The notes under the pieces are model-generated. The model searched no databases, was not told the DNA's origin, and was given only the letters and a program-made list of their open reading frames with translations. Of a stretch of DNA of 64,000 nt, positions 46,079 to 57,916 are shown in pieces. Made by a program: the position numbers and the translations under genes. Numbering within the stretch: position 1 is the first letter of the stretch; each line of letters begins with the position of its first letter. This stretch comes from Gigaspora rosea. Its lineage: Eukaryota > Glomeromycota > Glomeromycetes > Diversisporales > Gigasporaceae. The stretch spans positions 177,594 through 241,593 of the forward strand of contig QKWP01000106.1 in the NCBI GenBank assembly GCA_003550325.1, given 5' to 3'.

Positions 46079-47934
46079 TTTAACACCAGTATATAGTATA
46101 TATAGGTGGCAGTGAAATTAAATTTTAATTTTAAAAATTTTAACAGTTAATTAAATTCAACTGTTGAAACCGAAATTATTTTCAATAGTTGAAATTAATT
46201 TAATAGTCAAAATTAATTCAACGGTTGAAATTAAATTAACCATCAAAATTAATTCAACTGTTGAAATAATTTAATCATTAAAACTAATTTGGCTGTACCA
46301 GGAATGAAATGCAATATAGTATATAGTTATTTGAGGAGTAAAATGATGTAAACAAATACCGTTCTTTGATTGGTTATATTTTTACATAACATTATGGTCT
46401 GATTTGCATTTTATATTAAAAAACCAGTTTGATATAGCTTTTGTAATACTATTTGTACATGATTATCACTTCCAAAGGATTATTTTAAGTACTTTAAGTT
46501 TAAGTTATACCTCATTTTTTGTTGATTTTATTTTTTGATATTACCAGCTTTTTTTATTAATATATCGCTTGATTTCTAAAAAAAAAAAAAAATCAAAAAT
46601 GGCTTAAAATCAATTAAAATATACAATAAAAATTGCCAATGATGATAATAGTTATTAATAGTTACATTAATGTTTTATTGATCTTTTCATTGATCTTTGA
46701 TGTTATCGATTCATGATTACTAATTAATTATTACCTTTATGATCCTGATCTGATCAAATATCACATGGTCATTTGTTGGTTGATCTGATCTAAATATTCA
46801 AAAATATATATATATATTTTTATAATATTTAATAATGCTATTTACGACTCCATTCTTATACAAAATGCTTTTTATACCATGTTTCATTATAACACCTGAA
46901 TAAGTTAAGCTTTTAGATGCAATTAAATGATTAAAGTTAAAAAAATTCTATATAAAGTTAACTTCTAATTATAAAATATTGAATAAATACAATAAATTAT
47001 TAAAATTTTATACTTTATTAATTATATTTTATAATGCTATACACATATAGGCTAAGATGTAAATAATTTATTAGTTAGTATTAAAAAACTATTAAAATAT
47101 TTCATTTTTTAAAACTTCTAATATAATCTACTAATATATTGATGAGCAGATTATAATCAAAAATATCATCACAATTTAACAATTGTTTTATTATGATAGT
47201 ACCAAATCAGCTTTAATCACATACAGTATTATATGTTAATTTGTAATAGTAAATCAAATATTATACTAAAATTTTGTTAAGCTTGTTAATAGCATTGGTA
47301 GCTACCTTATTAAATTTTTGGTTCCAAATAAAATAAAAAGCCTGATTCCAAAACTCAATCAATGTAAATTAAATGAAAAATTTGGGAGTTTGAGTTTTGG
47401 TTCCAAATAAAGTACAAACAATGTAGTAATATTGTGGGTTAAAAAAAAATTTGGTCCATAACTTCAGGACCCCAAAGAACTCTAATGCAACTTTGTATAA
47501 TTTTAGCAGTATTTTAGCCAAATAGATGTATAAAATAGAGCAAATTTTGAAAATTTACTATATAAAAATGCAATTTTTGATGAATTTCTATACAAAGTTT
47601 CTTTTTTAGAATCATCTGAGTTGTATTAGAGTTCTTCAGGGTCCTATAACTCCAGATATCTTAGCTATAACAAAAAATAAAACTTTAAGCATTTATATTA
47701 TAACTTGCCAGACTTGGCATATAGAATTTTTAATTGGTAAAAAATAAATTACTTGGTCAATTGATTTTATTATTGTGATAACTAAAAAAAATCTATGCTA
47801 AAATTTAATAACTGTGTTTTGCAACAAAAATTTCAACAAAATTACTATTAGTATTACTTTAATTAATCATAGTACTAGTGCATGATCTCTATAATTAACT
47901 AATCACTTTAGAGAAATGCTTGAGAACCCTTAAA

Positions 47935-48110
47935 CTGTTAATTTAATTTCAACTGTTGATTTAATTTCAACAGGTGATTTAATTTCAACCATTGATTTAA
48001 TTTCAACCATTGATTAATTTCAACTATTGATTTAATTTTAACAGTTGATTTAATTTCGACTGTTGATTTAATTTTTGTATGTAAATTAATTTCAACAATT
48101 AAAATTTAAT
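47935..48110 (+). repeat. ~22-bp tandem repeat atttaatttcaactgttg
   Basis: Eight to nine units; the inverse array is at 46140-46300, so the two form the subterminal arms of the element 45806-48712. Confidence 0.85.
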
Positions 48111-48820
48111 TCGGCATCTCAATCTTAAAAAATTTTTGATGAAATTATTTCAACAATTTCTACTGCCAAATGTAGAAATTACCACTATAATTTCATTATC
48201 ATCTATAATGGTATAACATAAAGATCAATATAAAAAAAAAAAATCAAAAATTAAATTTAATAAATATTAAGTGAGAGTTAATAGTTAGAGTTAGGGTGAG
48301 GCATAGTATATAGTAAAATTTCACAAGGAATTTTTTTTAAAAAAAAAAATAGTTTCATAAATAAAATTTTGAGTTAGAAGGTATTTTTAAATAAAATAGC
48401 AAAATGTCAAAAAATTTATATTACACAAAATTTTTATATTATACTGTATTTAAAAAATGTGATTGGTAAAAATCATTGTAGTGTTGGCACCAGTAGGACC
48501 CCGAAGAACTTTGATACAACTCAAATGATTCTAAAAAAGGAAATTTTGTATATCAATTCATCAAACGTTGCATTTTTATATAGTAAATTTTCAAATTTTG
48601 TTCTATTTTATATATCTATTTAGTAAAATACTGTAAAATTATACAAACTCAGATCTGAGTTGTATTAAAGTTCTTCGGGGTCCTGCACCAGTGGTGCGTT
48701 TTAGTAAACCTGATATTAATAATAAAAAAATATATTTATATAATTGCCAATCTGAAAAATGATTAAACGATCAAATAAGTATCTCTATAGCAATAGGTTG
48801 CTATTTAAGTTTTGTCTTTA

Positions 48821-50767
48821 AATTATTTAACAAAATTCTATTATATATTATAGATAATACTAAAAATAAAATTATTAAACTTTATGTGATTATTTATTAA
48901 TCTTTTATATAGATCATTATTTAACTTTTAACTTTTTCTACTAATTATTTGTTCCGAAATTAACAAAAACAAGTATAAGTTAATAGAGCTATAAACTTAT
49001 TTAACTTTTAACTTTTTTTACTAATTATTTGTTTTAAAATTAACAAAAACAAGTATAAGTTAATAGAGCTATAAACATAGTAGAAAAGACACAAAATACT
49101 TTTAAATAAAGAAGGAAAAAACTAAAATTGATCTAGAGCTTAATAGAACTAAATTAAGTTAAGAAGAAAATTAAAGAAATTAAAAAAGAAAAAGAATTTT
49201 TTTAATGAAATTTTTGTAAAAAGTATATTGCAGATAGAGTTGGGAACACAGGAGTATAGGCATGCCCCAAAGAGCATGCCTCTAAAGCATGTCTATGAGA
49301 GGATTCAAAATATATATAAATAGATCAGGTTTGGTATAAAATTACTAAAAATAAAAAAATCTGTAAAAAAAAACCTCAAAAATAAGCAAAATATTATTAT
49401 AAATAGAAAAAAACTGCATCAAAATACCAAAAATAAGCAAACTAATACCTGACCTATTTATGGGTCCTTCTATAGATATGCCAAAAAGAAAAGACATGTT
49501 AAATAATATAACACAAACCATTAATTCTATTGGAAGTACTCTACAATAGCAATTTTTTATTTTTTATTTTTATATTTGTTATATAATATATCACAACAAA
49601 ATTTTCTACATATAAATTTTATAAAAAGATTTTAACTAATATTTTTTAAAAAAAAAAAAAATATTTTTTTTTTTTTTTTTTTTTAATAAATAAGTTATAA
49701 GTTTACTATTAAAGATTAGAGTTAGAGTTAGTATAATAGATTAGAGTTAGAGAACTCTTCCCATCGATCACTTGAACAAATTTCTGAATAAAAGAAAAAC
49801 AAAAAATTTTTTAGTAAAAGATGAAGCAGCTGTTAATACTAAAGATCTACTTTCTTTTCTAATTCTGAGGACTCCTTTATATATTTGGCATGCAAGCCAG
49901 AAGCATTGGTTGTGCAAAATAACTGGTAGTAGGTGCCCTTGATACAAGAAATTTTGGTGGAAGTTTTCTTTTGTTGACGAAAGTGTTATAGTGTAGCTAG
50001 GTGGTAAACTAAGAAAAATGAGTTTTCATTATTCTCTCTAAGGTTTTTGGCTACAAGAACATATTTGACCATATACCCACTATCATTTTTATTGTGAACT
50101 ATAAATTGTATTTTTCTTTTTGTTTGTTTTTTTTCTTTATTTTTTGTATCGCTTTGCAGCACTATGCTATTATGTACTGTTACTTTTTGCCTTTTCTTTT
50201 TTCTTTCTATTTGTTTTATTTGATTTTATTTGGTCTTTCGTTTAGGTAGTGTAGGTTATTCTCCTTTTATATTTTTATTCTTTTTACTTTGTTATATGTT
50301 TTTTTCTAATAGAATACCTCTATTCAGGAAGCTAAAAGAAGGAGGTTTAAAAAGTAAGTAGTTATAATAAGGTGTTCTGATTCAAACTAAGTTTGGAATA
50401 GTGCTGCAGATTATATTTAAGAATTTGTTGAAATAAGTGAAATGTTAAATGATATTGGACTTGGAATTTAAATAATTATCTGTATTTGGTTACAAATACA
50501 ATCATTTTAAATAAAAGTGTAAATGAGATTACTTAAGTTCAAAAAAAAAAATAGGTTAGAGTTAGGGTAATATTAAGAAAAGGTGTATTATATGCAAATT
50601 TAGATGTTGAAAACTTTTACTTAAAATATAAAGCTAGTTTTCATAATAAAATTTTGTTATTAAAGATTCTTTGTTTTTTTTAATTTTATCTTTAGTTTTG
50701 TTATACAAAATCCTACAATCTGATTGGTTCTACATATAATAAGGTGAAATCACCCTGGAGCATAAGT
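48821..50767. other. AT-rich stretch with a tandem duplication and a hairpin
   Basis: 48921-49000 and 49001-49080 are an 80-bp direct duplication; the only internal cluster of change is tccgaaat to tttaaaat. 49287-49482 has inverted ends (gcatgtctatgagagg ... aatagatcaggt). 49700-49760 has TTAGAG motifs. No gene. Confidence 0.6.
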
Positions 50768-51975
50768 CTTATAAAAAAACATATAAAATTACTATAAGCT
50801 TTGAATTCATGATGTTTCTTTCCCTATATATTAACTTAAAATTAAATTTTTTGGGGATATAGAACAAAGGAAAAAGAAAAAATTGAGCTTAAAAATCAAA
50901 TTAAAATTTTGTCGATTTTGCACAAAACAAAAATGTAACTTCGCCAAAAACAAATATTTAATGATTTTAAAATAATAAGTATATGTAAAATCATGCTCTG
51001 AACAACTTTACTTAAGTAACCAAAGTAGGTTATCTTGTAAGAAAAATGAGTTATCTATATACTAAAATAAAATTTTTTGAGTTTTCAATATAAAACTCTT
51101 TTTTTATCAAGATTATATATGAGGACGAAATTATTTTGGGTTCTAAAACCCGAAATTAAAATTTGAAGACAAAATTGTTTTTGATCTATTTTACTTGAAA
51201 AATGAAATTATTTAATATTTTTTTTGAATAAACGAAATTATAAAGAACATATCTATATAAATTTTATTTGTTCTTCCTTATAAAAAATTTTAATTTTCTC
51301 TAATGAAGACAAAATAGGCCTTTTTCAAAAATCAATTTTGGTAACATCACTAATCAAGATAACCTACTTTGGGCACTTAAGCAAAGTTGTTTTGCATGCA
51401 ATTTTACTTGTATTTAAGGTAAACTACATTTTTTTAGCTATTTACTAGATGAAAAATAGAGTTGAAATTAGAAAAAAAATTTTTTTTAAAAAAATTTTTT
51501 TAAAAAAAAGTTTTTTCTAACTTTGACCCCATTTTTTACCTAGTAAATAGCTAAAAAAACGCAGTTTGACTTTAATTATAAGTAAAATTGCATACTAAAC
51601 AACTTTGCTTAGGTGCCCAAAGTAGATTATCTTGATAAAAAAAGGGGTTTATATTGAAAACTCAAAAAATTTTACTTTAGTACATAGGTAACCTATTTTT
51701 TGTACAAAGTAACCTACATCGGTCGCCAGGTAAAGTTGTTTAGGGCATGATTTTCACATACTCATCATCTTAAAGTTGTTAAATATTTGTTTTTGATGAA
51801 ATTACATTTTATTTTTGCAAAATCGACAAAATTTTAATTCAATTTTTAAGCTTAATTTTTTTTCTCCACTTGTTCTATATTCTTGAAAAATTTAATTTTA
51901 AGTTAATATGTAGAGGAAGAAATATCATGAATTCAAAGTTTATAGTAATTTTATATAGTTTTTTATAAATTTATA
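50768..51975. mobile_element. Foldback element, copy 2
   Basis: Arms ataaaattactataagctttg ... and its inverse, with the same order as 25418-26513. The left arm is interrupted by the 239-bp hAT MITE at 51114. Confidence 0.78.
51114..51352 (+). mobile_element. hAT-like MITE, 239 bp, copy 2
   Basis: Perfect 8-bp duplication atcaagat (51106-51113, 51353-51360). The right arm of the surrounding palindrome keeps the single unfilled copy (attatcttgataaaaaaa). Starts tatatatgaggacgaaatta, ends ggtaacatcacta. Confidence 0.92.
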
Positions 51976-52167
51976 TATAACAAAAAACTCAGTCATAAAT
52001 AGTGTAACAAGTCAGTTAACTGATAGATAATTATTTATATTAAATATATCTTTTAGATATTTAATTTTATTAATTACTATACAAGATTTTAAATATGATT
52101 AAAAGATATAAAAATTTATAGGATATGATTAAAACTTTAAACTAAGAATCTAGTATATAGTGGTAAG

Positions 52168-52453
52168 TAGGGTTCCTCAAATTCAAATCAAATCAAACAT
52201 TGGATCAATTTGAATTTGATCAAATCAAATTGACTTTAATTTGAATTTGATTTGATTCAAATTTTTGAATTTGAATTTGATTTGAATTTGAATTTTTAAT
52301 AGTAATTTTCAAATCGAATCAAATATTTGTCAAATCAAATCAAATTTGGCCATATTTGAATTTGATCAAATCAAATTTAGTCGAATTTGAATTTGAATTT
52401 GATCAAATATTTGATTCAAATATTTGAAGATCAAATCAAATTGTGGAACCCTA
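52168..52453 (-). mobile_element. hAT-like MITE, TAGGGTTCC family, copy 3, inverted
   Basis: 286 bp, the same length as 16811-17096 but opposite orientation. Ends tagggttcct/ggaaccctag; flanks gtggtaag (52160-52167) and gtagtaag (52454-52461), one G/A apart. Confidence 0.9.
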
Positions 52454-52461
52454 GTAGTAAG

Positions 52462-53825
52462 TTAGTAGCAAAGTGTCAAATCATTTTTAGTAAATTTTTT
52501 TTTAATTTTTAAATTAAAATATTTTAACAACTATTTAATCAAATTTGCTAAAAAATTTTTATTTTAATTTTGAAATTATATAGTCAAAATAAAAAAAAAT
52601 TATTAAATTAAATAAGATAGTTATTAAAATATTTAAGATTTAAAAAAATTTGATCCTTTTTTACTAACTTACTATTATAGTGAAATTTATCTAAGCCAAC
52701 TTATTTTATATATAGGTACCAATTTTTTAGCTGTAGTGTAATCTAATTATCCAATAAAAATACAAAAAAACTTAATACAATTTTAAAATTAATTAATAAC
52801 ATTTAAATTTTTGTTAATAAATTCAAATTTTGTTATATTTTTTTATATATAAATGCCAAAATTTTTGAATCATATATAAATTTAAATCAATATTATGGTT
52901 TAAAAATAAAAGATATTTAAAAAATTTATTGATAGTTTAATAATTTAAACAATAAGCTCAAAAAAAATTTAAAATATCTTTTGTTTTTAAAAAGTTATAA
53001 CAATTTAAAAATTTTTATAATTAAAAAGTAATGGCTTTAGGTGAATTCTACTATATAATTTAAAATACTTATTGCTAAGGTAATACAAACCAAAAAAGAA
53101 AATCTGATTTTGTAAATAAACCAGGTGTGTGAAATAAAAATTTAGGGTTATAGCCTTAACTTTAGAGGCTATAGAGTTAGAGTGATGCTTAATAAAAATA
53201 AATTTTTTTTCTGTCATTTTTAATTAGTGCACCAAGATCGATTTAAACATTAGTTTTTGCGTATTTTTGCTTTTTCTTCTTTCACGCATGTTTAAATTTT
53301 TTATTGGGCTGATCCAGAATAGTCAAAATTTGCACTTTCCAATTGGCTATTTCCTCCTCAGAAGCTTGTATTACCCACACAAATAAGTAATGCTATGTAA
53401 AGATGCATTAGTTTGGTTTAGTTCAGTCTGGTCTCTAATAAAACTGTTATCATAGAATTTACAGTCCAGTTATATTATATTCTAATACATAAGATCTTAT
53501 TGGCCAAAAATGACATAATTACTTATTATCAGATATAAACAAATATTATATAATCTACAGTCACCTCTCTCTAATCCAAACAGGTCATTCCAAGAAATTT
53601 TGTTTTGTATAAAAAAGTCTGGAATATAAAATTTCTTTTTCTAAACTGATTATTAATAGAAATTTTGTATATAAAGAGTTACTAATAAAAAAAAAATTAA
53701 ATAAGCCTGTGTGATGCATAATCTGTTGTATGCTACAATATATATTGTATAAAATAAAAAAAAAAAACTTAAAAAAAAAAACTGTTTTACACTATTTTTT
53801 TCAATTTTTGCATTTATTACCTATT
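52462..53825. other. AT-rich stretch, no gene
   Basis: 53135-53190 has ttagggttatag/gagttagagtg motifs. Nothing else supported. Confidence 0.4.
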
Positions 53826-54015
53826 GGATCACTATTATCTAACCTGGATCATGGCCGAGGTTAAATATCTAACCCATCAGATCACTATTATCTGATCTGG
53901 GTCATGGCCCAGGTACTGCCCGGGTTAATATCTAACCCATTAGGTCACTATTATCTGATCCAGGTCATGACCTGTGTTAAATATCTGATCCGTCGGGTCA
54001 CTATTATCTGACCTG
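53826..54015 (+). repeat. Four tandem ~56-bp units
   Basis: Unit ggatcactattatctaacc then tggatcatggccgaggtta, aatatctaacccat. The units differ mostly by C/T and G/A changes (gatccggg, gatctggg, gacctggg). Non-coding. Confidence 0.85.
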
Positions 54016-56285
54016 GGTCAGAACACCAAGTTTAATTAATTATATAGAATAAATTTTATTCGTAATACAAAATAAATTTATTTAAATAAAAGATTATATG
54101 TACTGATTAATTTGAATTCAAATCCGGAATAGCAAATTTATTATGTTAATTTGATATAAAATTATAAAAAAATAATAACTTTAAAAATAATATTTTTTAG
54201 TTATAGTATATATTTAAATACAATAAACTAAATTTAAAATAACTTTAAACAATTTTAAACAGCTTTGAATATGTTTAAACTGCCGATCAAAAATCTAATT
54301 AGACATGTGCAACTTCTATAACTGGTATTTATAAACCGATCTCAGCATAAACACTATAATATATATAATTACAACTAATAAATATAAATAGGCTAACTCA
54401 TTGTTTTTTATTCTTGATGTATTTTATTATAACGACGCACCTTAACTTAGTCAAAATCAGTATCTACCAGTAAATACTACGTAGTAATCAAAATTTTCAA
54501 ATTTTATTACAATTAATAAATGAAGTAAAATAATTTTACTACTATTATAGTAGTTAGCAGCTTTAGAGCTAGTATAAGAAAAAAAAATTTTTTTTTACTA
54601 CCAAAACCTAATTTGCTCAAAACTGTCTGTTTATATTTGCAACACAAAATTTATACAAAATTTTATATATAATAATAATGTAACAGATAATTTAGTTGTA
54701 AATTCGGATTCTGATTATCCGTGATGGGCATGTTTACAAGTCGTCATTATCTAAATTTTAATCTTGTAAGTATAGTAAAAAAAAAAAAAAGATTAAATGT
54801 GTCTGCATGATAATTTTTTTTTTTATCTACGTACACGTACGTACGTACGTACATAAGCTTTGTCTGACAAATGAATCCCTTCTTAATAAGTATGTTGGTT
54901 GCGCCGAAAGATTTTAATAGTTGGTTTTTTTTAAAGCTCTAGACTAGCAGAGATTGAACAAAATATTTCTATAAATTAATTCTGATCATCTAAAGAAAAA
55001 GTATGGCGCTTATTTACAGTATATTTGAAATAATATATAATTGCAATTGGGACGTAAGTACGGTTATTGTGCTACGGTATAGTATACTTTTGTGACAAGG
55101 TATGTACGTATGTACGTACGTACATAAAATAATTATTTTATTATCAAAATTTTTAGAAGTATGGGTAACCAGAATGCGGTGTGGGGTGCACCGTAAAAAT
55201 TTAATTTACTGTAATTCCAAACGTTAATATAATATGTACGAGTATGAATTTTATACTCTTAAATTCGTACTGCATACTCCATTCCATACTGATCTGTTTA
55301 ACTAGAAATATACCGAGTATGAAATTAAGTACGTACGCAAGTACGTACAATAAAAACGGTTTTTTTTTTTTTTTAAAAAAAAAAAATTTTTTAGAATGCC
55401 ATGCCTTCTTACGGAAATTCGAGATTTAATTAAAAAAAAAATGATTTAATTACGATTTGCGCAGATTTGAAAGTATTAAAAGTTTATGATTAGGCAAATT
55501 AACGCGCCACACATATTCTTTTTACCATTGTCAGAAAGCTTATTTTAATTGTGCTGTTATTTATTTCATTATAGATATTCAAGCACCGAATTTTAATGTT
55601 CTGAATAATTAAATTTCTTAAAACCTGTTAAGAAAATCCATATCCGAGTCATCCGGGTAATTTATTATATAATTTCAGGTACTGTAGTCTACCCGGGTCC
55701 AATCCCTAGGAAATTACTATTCTATATACTTTTATATGAAAAAGGAAGGTTTATATAAGTTCAAAGAATAGATAACTGAGATAACTGATTATCTTGATTT
55801 ATTCTTTTAAGTGTCATACAGATTTATTTTAAAAGCACCTGTAAAAGCTATTGTACTAGCTTGTTTTTAATAAATAATATTTACCAAAATAGTATAATGA
55901 AAGATTCTCAATGATAATATCGATTTTTCAATCGCATTATACTTATTAAATTCTAGACATTTATATCTAGCAGTTGTTCTTTATTATGGCAAGATAAGTA
56001 TTTATCACAGGTAGGACAATAACCCTTTTTTATATAAATATTTTTTCAAAAAATTTTAATGTGTGATACGCAACTTTTCTAAATATTTTCTGTATTATCT
56101 AAATTTTTTCCGTATCTCTTTCACATGTACATAATTTAAAAGGTTGAAAAATGGTTAGAAGATATTTAGAAAGGTTGCATATCATGCCAAAGAATGTGTT
56201 TTTTTTCATTAATTTTCATTTTCCATTTTTTTTTTATTTCAAAACCTTTTTTGCTTGTTAAATAATTGAACAGCAATTTAGCTGA
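54016..56285. other. AT-rich stretch with GTAC-repeat clusters, no gene
   Basis: 54828-54853, 55101-55124 and 55329-55348 are short runs of (GTAC)n, self-complementary and CpG-rich in an otherwise CpG-poor region. No coding frame above background. Confidence 0.5.
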
Positions 56286-56654
56286 TTGTTGACTAGACAT
56301 GTATGCGCATTTAATTTGAAATTTGGAAAAATATTATTGGCTTTGTTAATGCATATAGCGTTCTCAAGTTTACTTAGTTTATCACAATATCCTGCACACG
56401 ATTTTAAAACGCTTGCTTTTTTGACATGGATATGCATTAGGCATGTCTATGGACAAACAAAAATAGAGTTCAAGGCATTTTCTAATTTGAATATTGTAAT
56501 AAAAAAATTTTATACTGTTAATAAATATAAGTTATGTTGCAATTTATATCTTAACATCAATTCCAATGGTTGTTTTTTTAATCCGTTAAAATTGTTTATA
56601 TCACACAGTTTGACTGCCAAGGAAACGAACTTTAGGAACATAGATCGTCAGTGA
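56286..56654 (+). CDS. Doubtful 122-codon frame, unknown
   Basis: An uninterrupted frame from ATG to a stop at 56652-56654. The first 55 residues are hydrophobic (ILLALLMHIAFSSLLSLS), suggesting a possible signal or membrane segment, followed by an Asn/Lys/Tyr-rich part (KKFYTVNKYKLCCNLYLN). No family is recognised, there is no paralogue in the window, and the upstream region shows no promoter I trust. The local sequence is somewhat less A/T-biased than its surroundings, which is the only reason to list it. It could equally be a chance frame. Confidence 0.15.
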   Translation: MLTRHVCAFNLKFGKILLALLMHIAFSSLLSLSQYPAHDFKTLAFLTWICIRHVYGQTKIEFKAFSNLNIVIKKFYTVNKYKLCCNLYLNINSNGCFFNPLKLFISHSLTAKETNFRNIDRQ

Positions 56655-57483
56655 GTAGGCTTTTTGTGATGTAAGTTTTTGGAAATGTAAGACGTTAGAG
56701 ATAATAGAACTGTTATCCAGGGATTGGTCCTACATGGACTGGGCTTGGTTATTAATTAATATGAATCAGGGCTGGTTTTCAAAAACCATGATCTAAGTGT
56801 AGTTGGGACCAGAACCAGAACCAAACCCTCATGGATAGTCCTTTGTCATTAAATATCGTCATTATTATCCTTATTGTTATATAAATTTACGTAAAAATTA
56901 TCTTAATTTAAATGAACTTTCATGAGATTGTAATATATAGTTATGGGCTGGGCATGACGTAGAAACTAATTGCGGCCTTTCCAAAAAAAACCAATGGATG
57001 CCAAAGTATTTTCGGTAAATAGATATTATTGTAGCATGCATTTTGGACGTGACTTTCTGAATATAATCCACTTCTTTTGGATCTTCCGGTTAAATTTTTT
57101 AGAAATTCTTGTGAAAATAATAGAATTGGATGAAATAAAACCATTTTTATTGATTTATTTAATTTATTTAATTTGATCCAAATCTCTATAAATATTTAAA
57201 TGAATATAATGAATTTAGTTAATTTACCCTCTCATTACGAACTAATGACACGAGGTTGCTATTTTTGGGGATTCCTAATTTTTCCACCAGCTGGCCGGCA
57301 GGCAGTCTCTAAAGCAGGCTACGTCACTTTTCATCAACCAAACCTTTATACTGCTTTAACGATATGTTTTATTTAACATGCGTGTCATTATTTGATCGAA
57401 TTGAAAATTTCAAAATCAGACGATATATGTTTCGTCCAATCAAAAGCAAGGTTTCTATGAGCTGTTGGGATAGTTCATTAGCC
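56655..57483. other. Mostly AT-rich, no gene
   Basis: 56700-56850 has inverted motifs (ccagggattggtcc ... gttgggaccagaacc ... ctcatggatag) that may be a hAT relic. 57270-57340 is a less AT-rich patch without an ORF. Confidence 0.35.
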
Positions 57484-57491
57484 AAGGATAG

Positions 57492-57908
57492 CAGGATGGT
57501 AAATGACTTTAAATGACCCAAATGACTCAAATGACAAATGACTTGTCATTGGTCAGGTCATTTCATGGCCCAAATGACTTAAGAAGGTCATTTAACTCTG
57601 GTTAATCGATTATCTAATACTTTTAGCCAATCAAAATTGATTATTGTTCTTCGTACAATAAAATGTCGAATTTACAAATGGCATGTTAATTAATAATCGA
57701 CGTGAATTGAGAAATGATGCAAACATATGTAACATTTAAAACATGCATTATACAAGTTTTTTTCGTGATAGTTAGGATGTCAACTCTATGCTAAATGACC
57801 TAATGACCAAATGACCCAAAATTTAATGACCTCAAATGAGCGGTCATTTTGAGGTCATTTGAGATCATTTGAAAAACTGGCAAATGACCAGGTCATTTAC
57901 CATCCCTG
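57492..57908. mobile_element. hAT-like MITE with CAGG(G)ATGGTAAATGAC ends
   Basis: Perfect 8-bp duplication aaggatag (57484-57491, 57909-57916). Inverted ends caggatggtaaatgac/gtcatttaccatccctg (one G missing on the left). Subterminal parts are repeats of aaatgacc. CAGGGATGG is a typical hAT end. 417 bp, non-coding. Confidence 0.92.
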
Positions 57909-57916
57909 AAGGATAG

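Larger units (their letters stand above)
45806..48712. mobile_element. Mutator-like element with GTTTACTAAAACGCACCACT ends
   Basis: Left gtttactaaaacgcaccact (45808) is answered exactly at 48690-48709; the motif continues agtg/ggtg. A 9-bp atattaata lies just outside both ends (45797-45805, 48713-48721), within 2-3 bp of them. Subterminal tandem repeats of ~22 bp (atttaatttcaactgttg) occur inverted at 46140-46300 and 47935-48110. 47460-47660 and 48490-48690 are hairpins sharing gaccccgaagaactttgata. No transposase recognised. Confidence 0.75.
44378..48820. mobile_element. Large terminal-inverted-repeat element, copy 2, split by a 2.9-kb insertion
   Basis: Left agtgttattttatagcgacc ... aattaaccaatcg and right cgatcaaat ... 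gcaataggttgctatttaag match the inverted ends of 28648-30010. Interior 44880-45780 is a degenerate ~110-bp repeat (aagtattagtactgtaaaaaa ... ccaagccaaactctt) ending ctccaacaacggctctag, as in copy 1. CpG-poor compared with copy 1. Confidence 0.7.
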
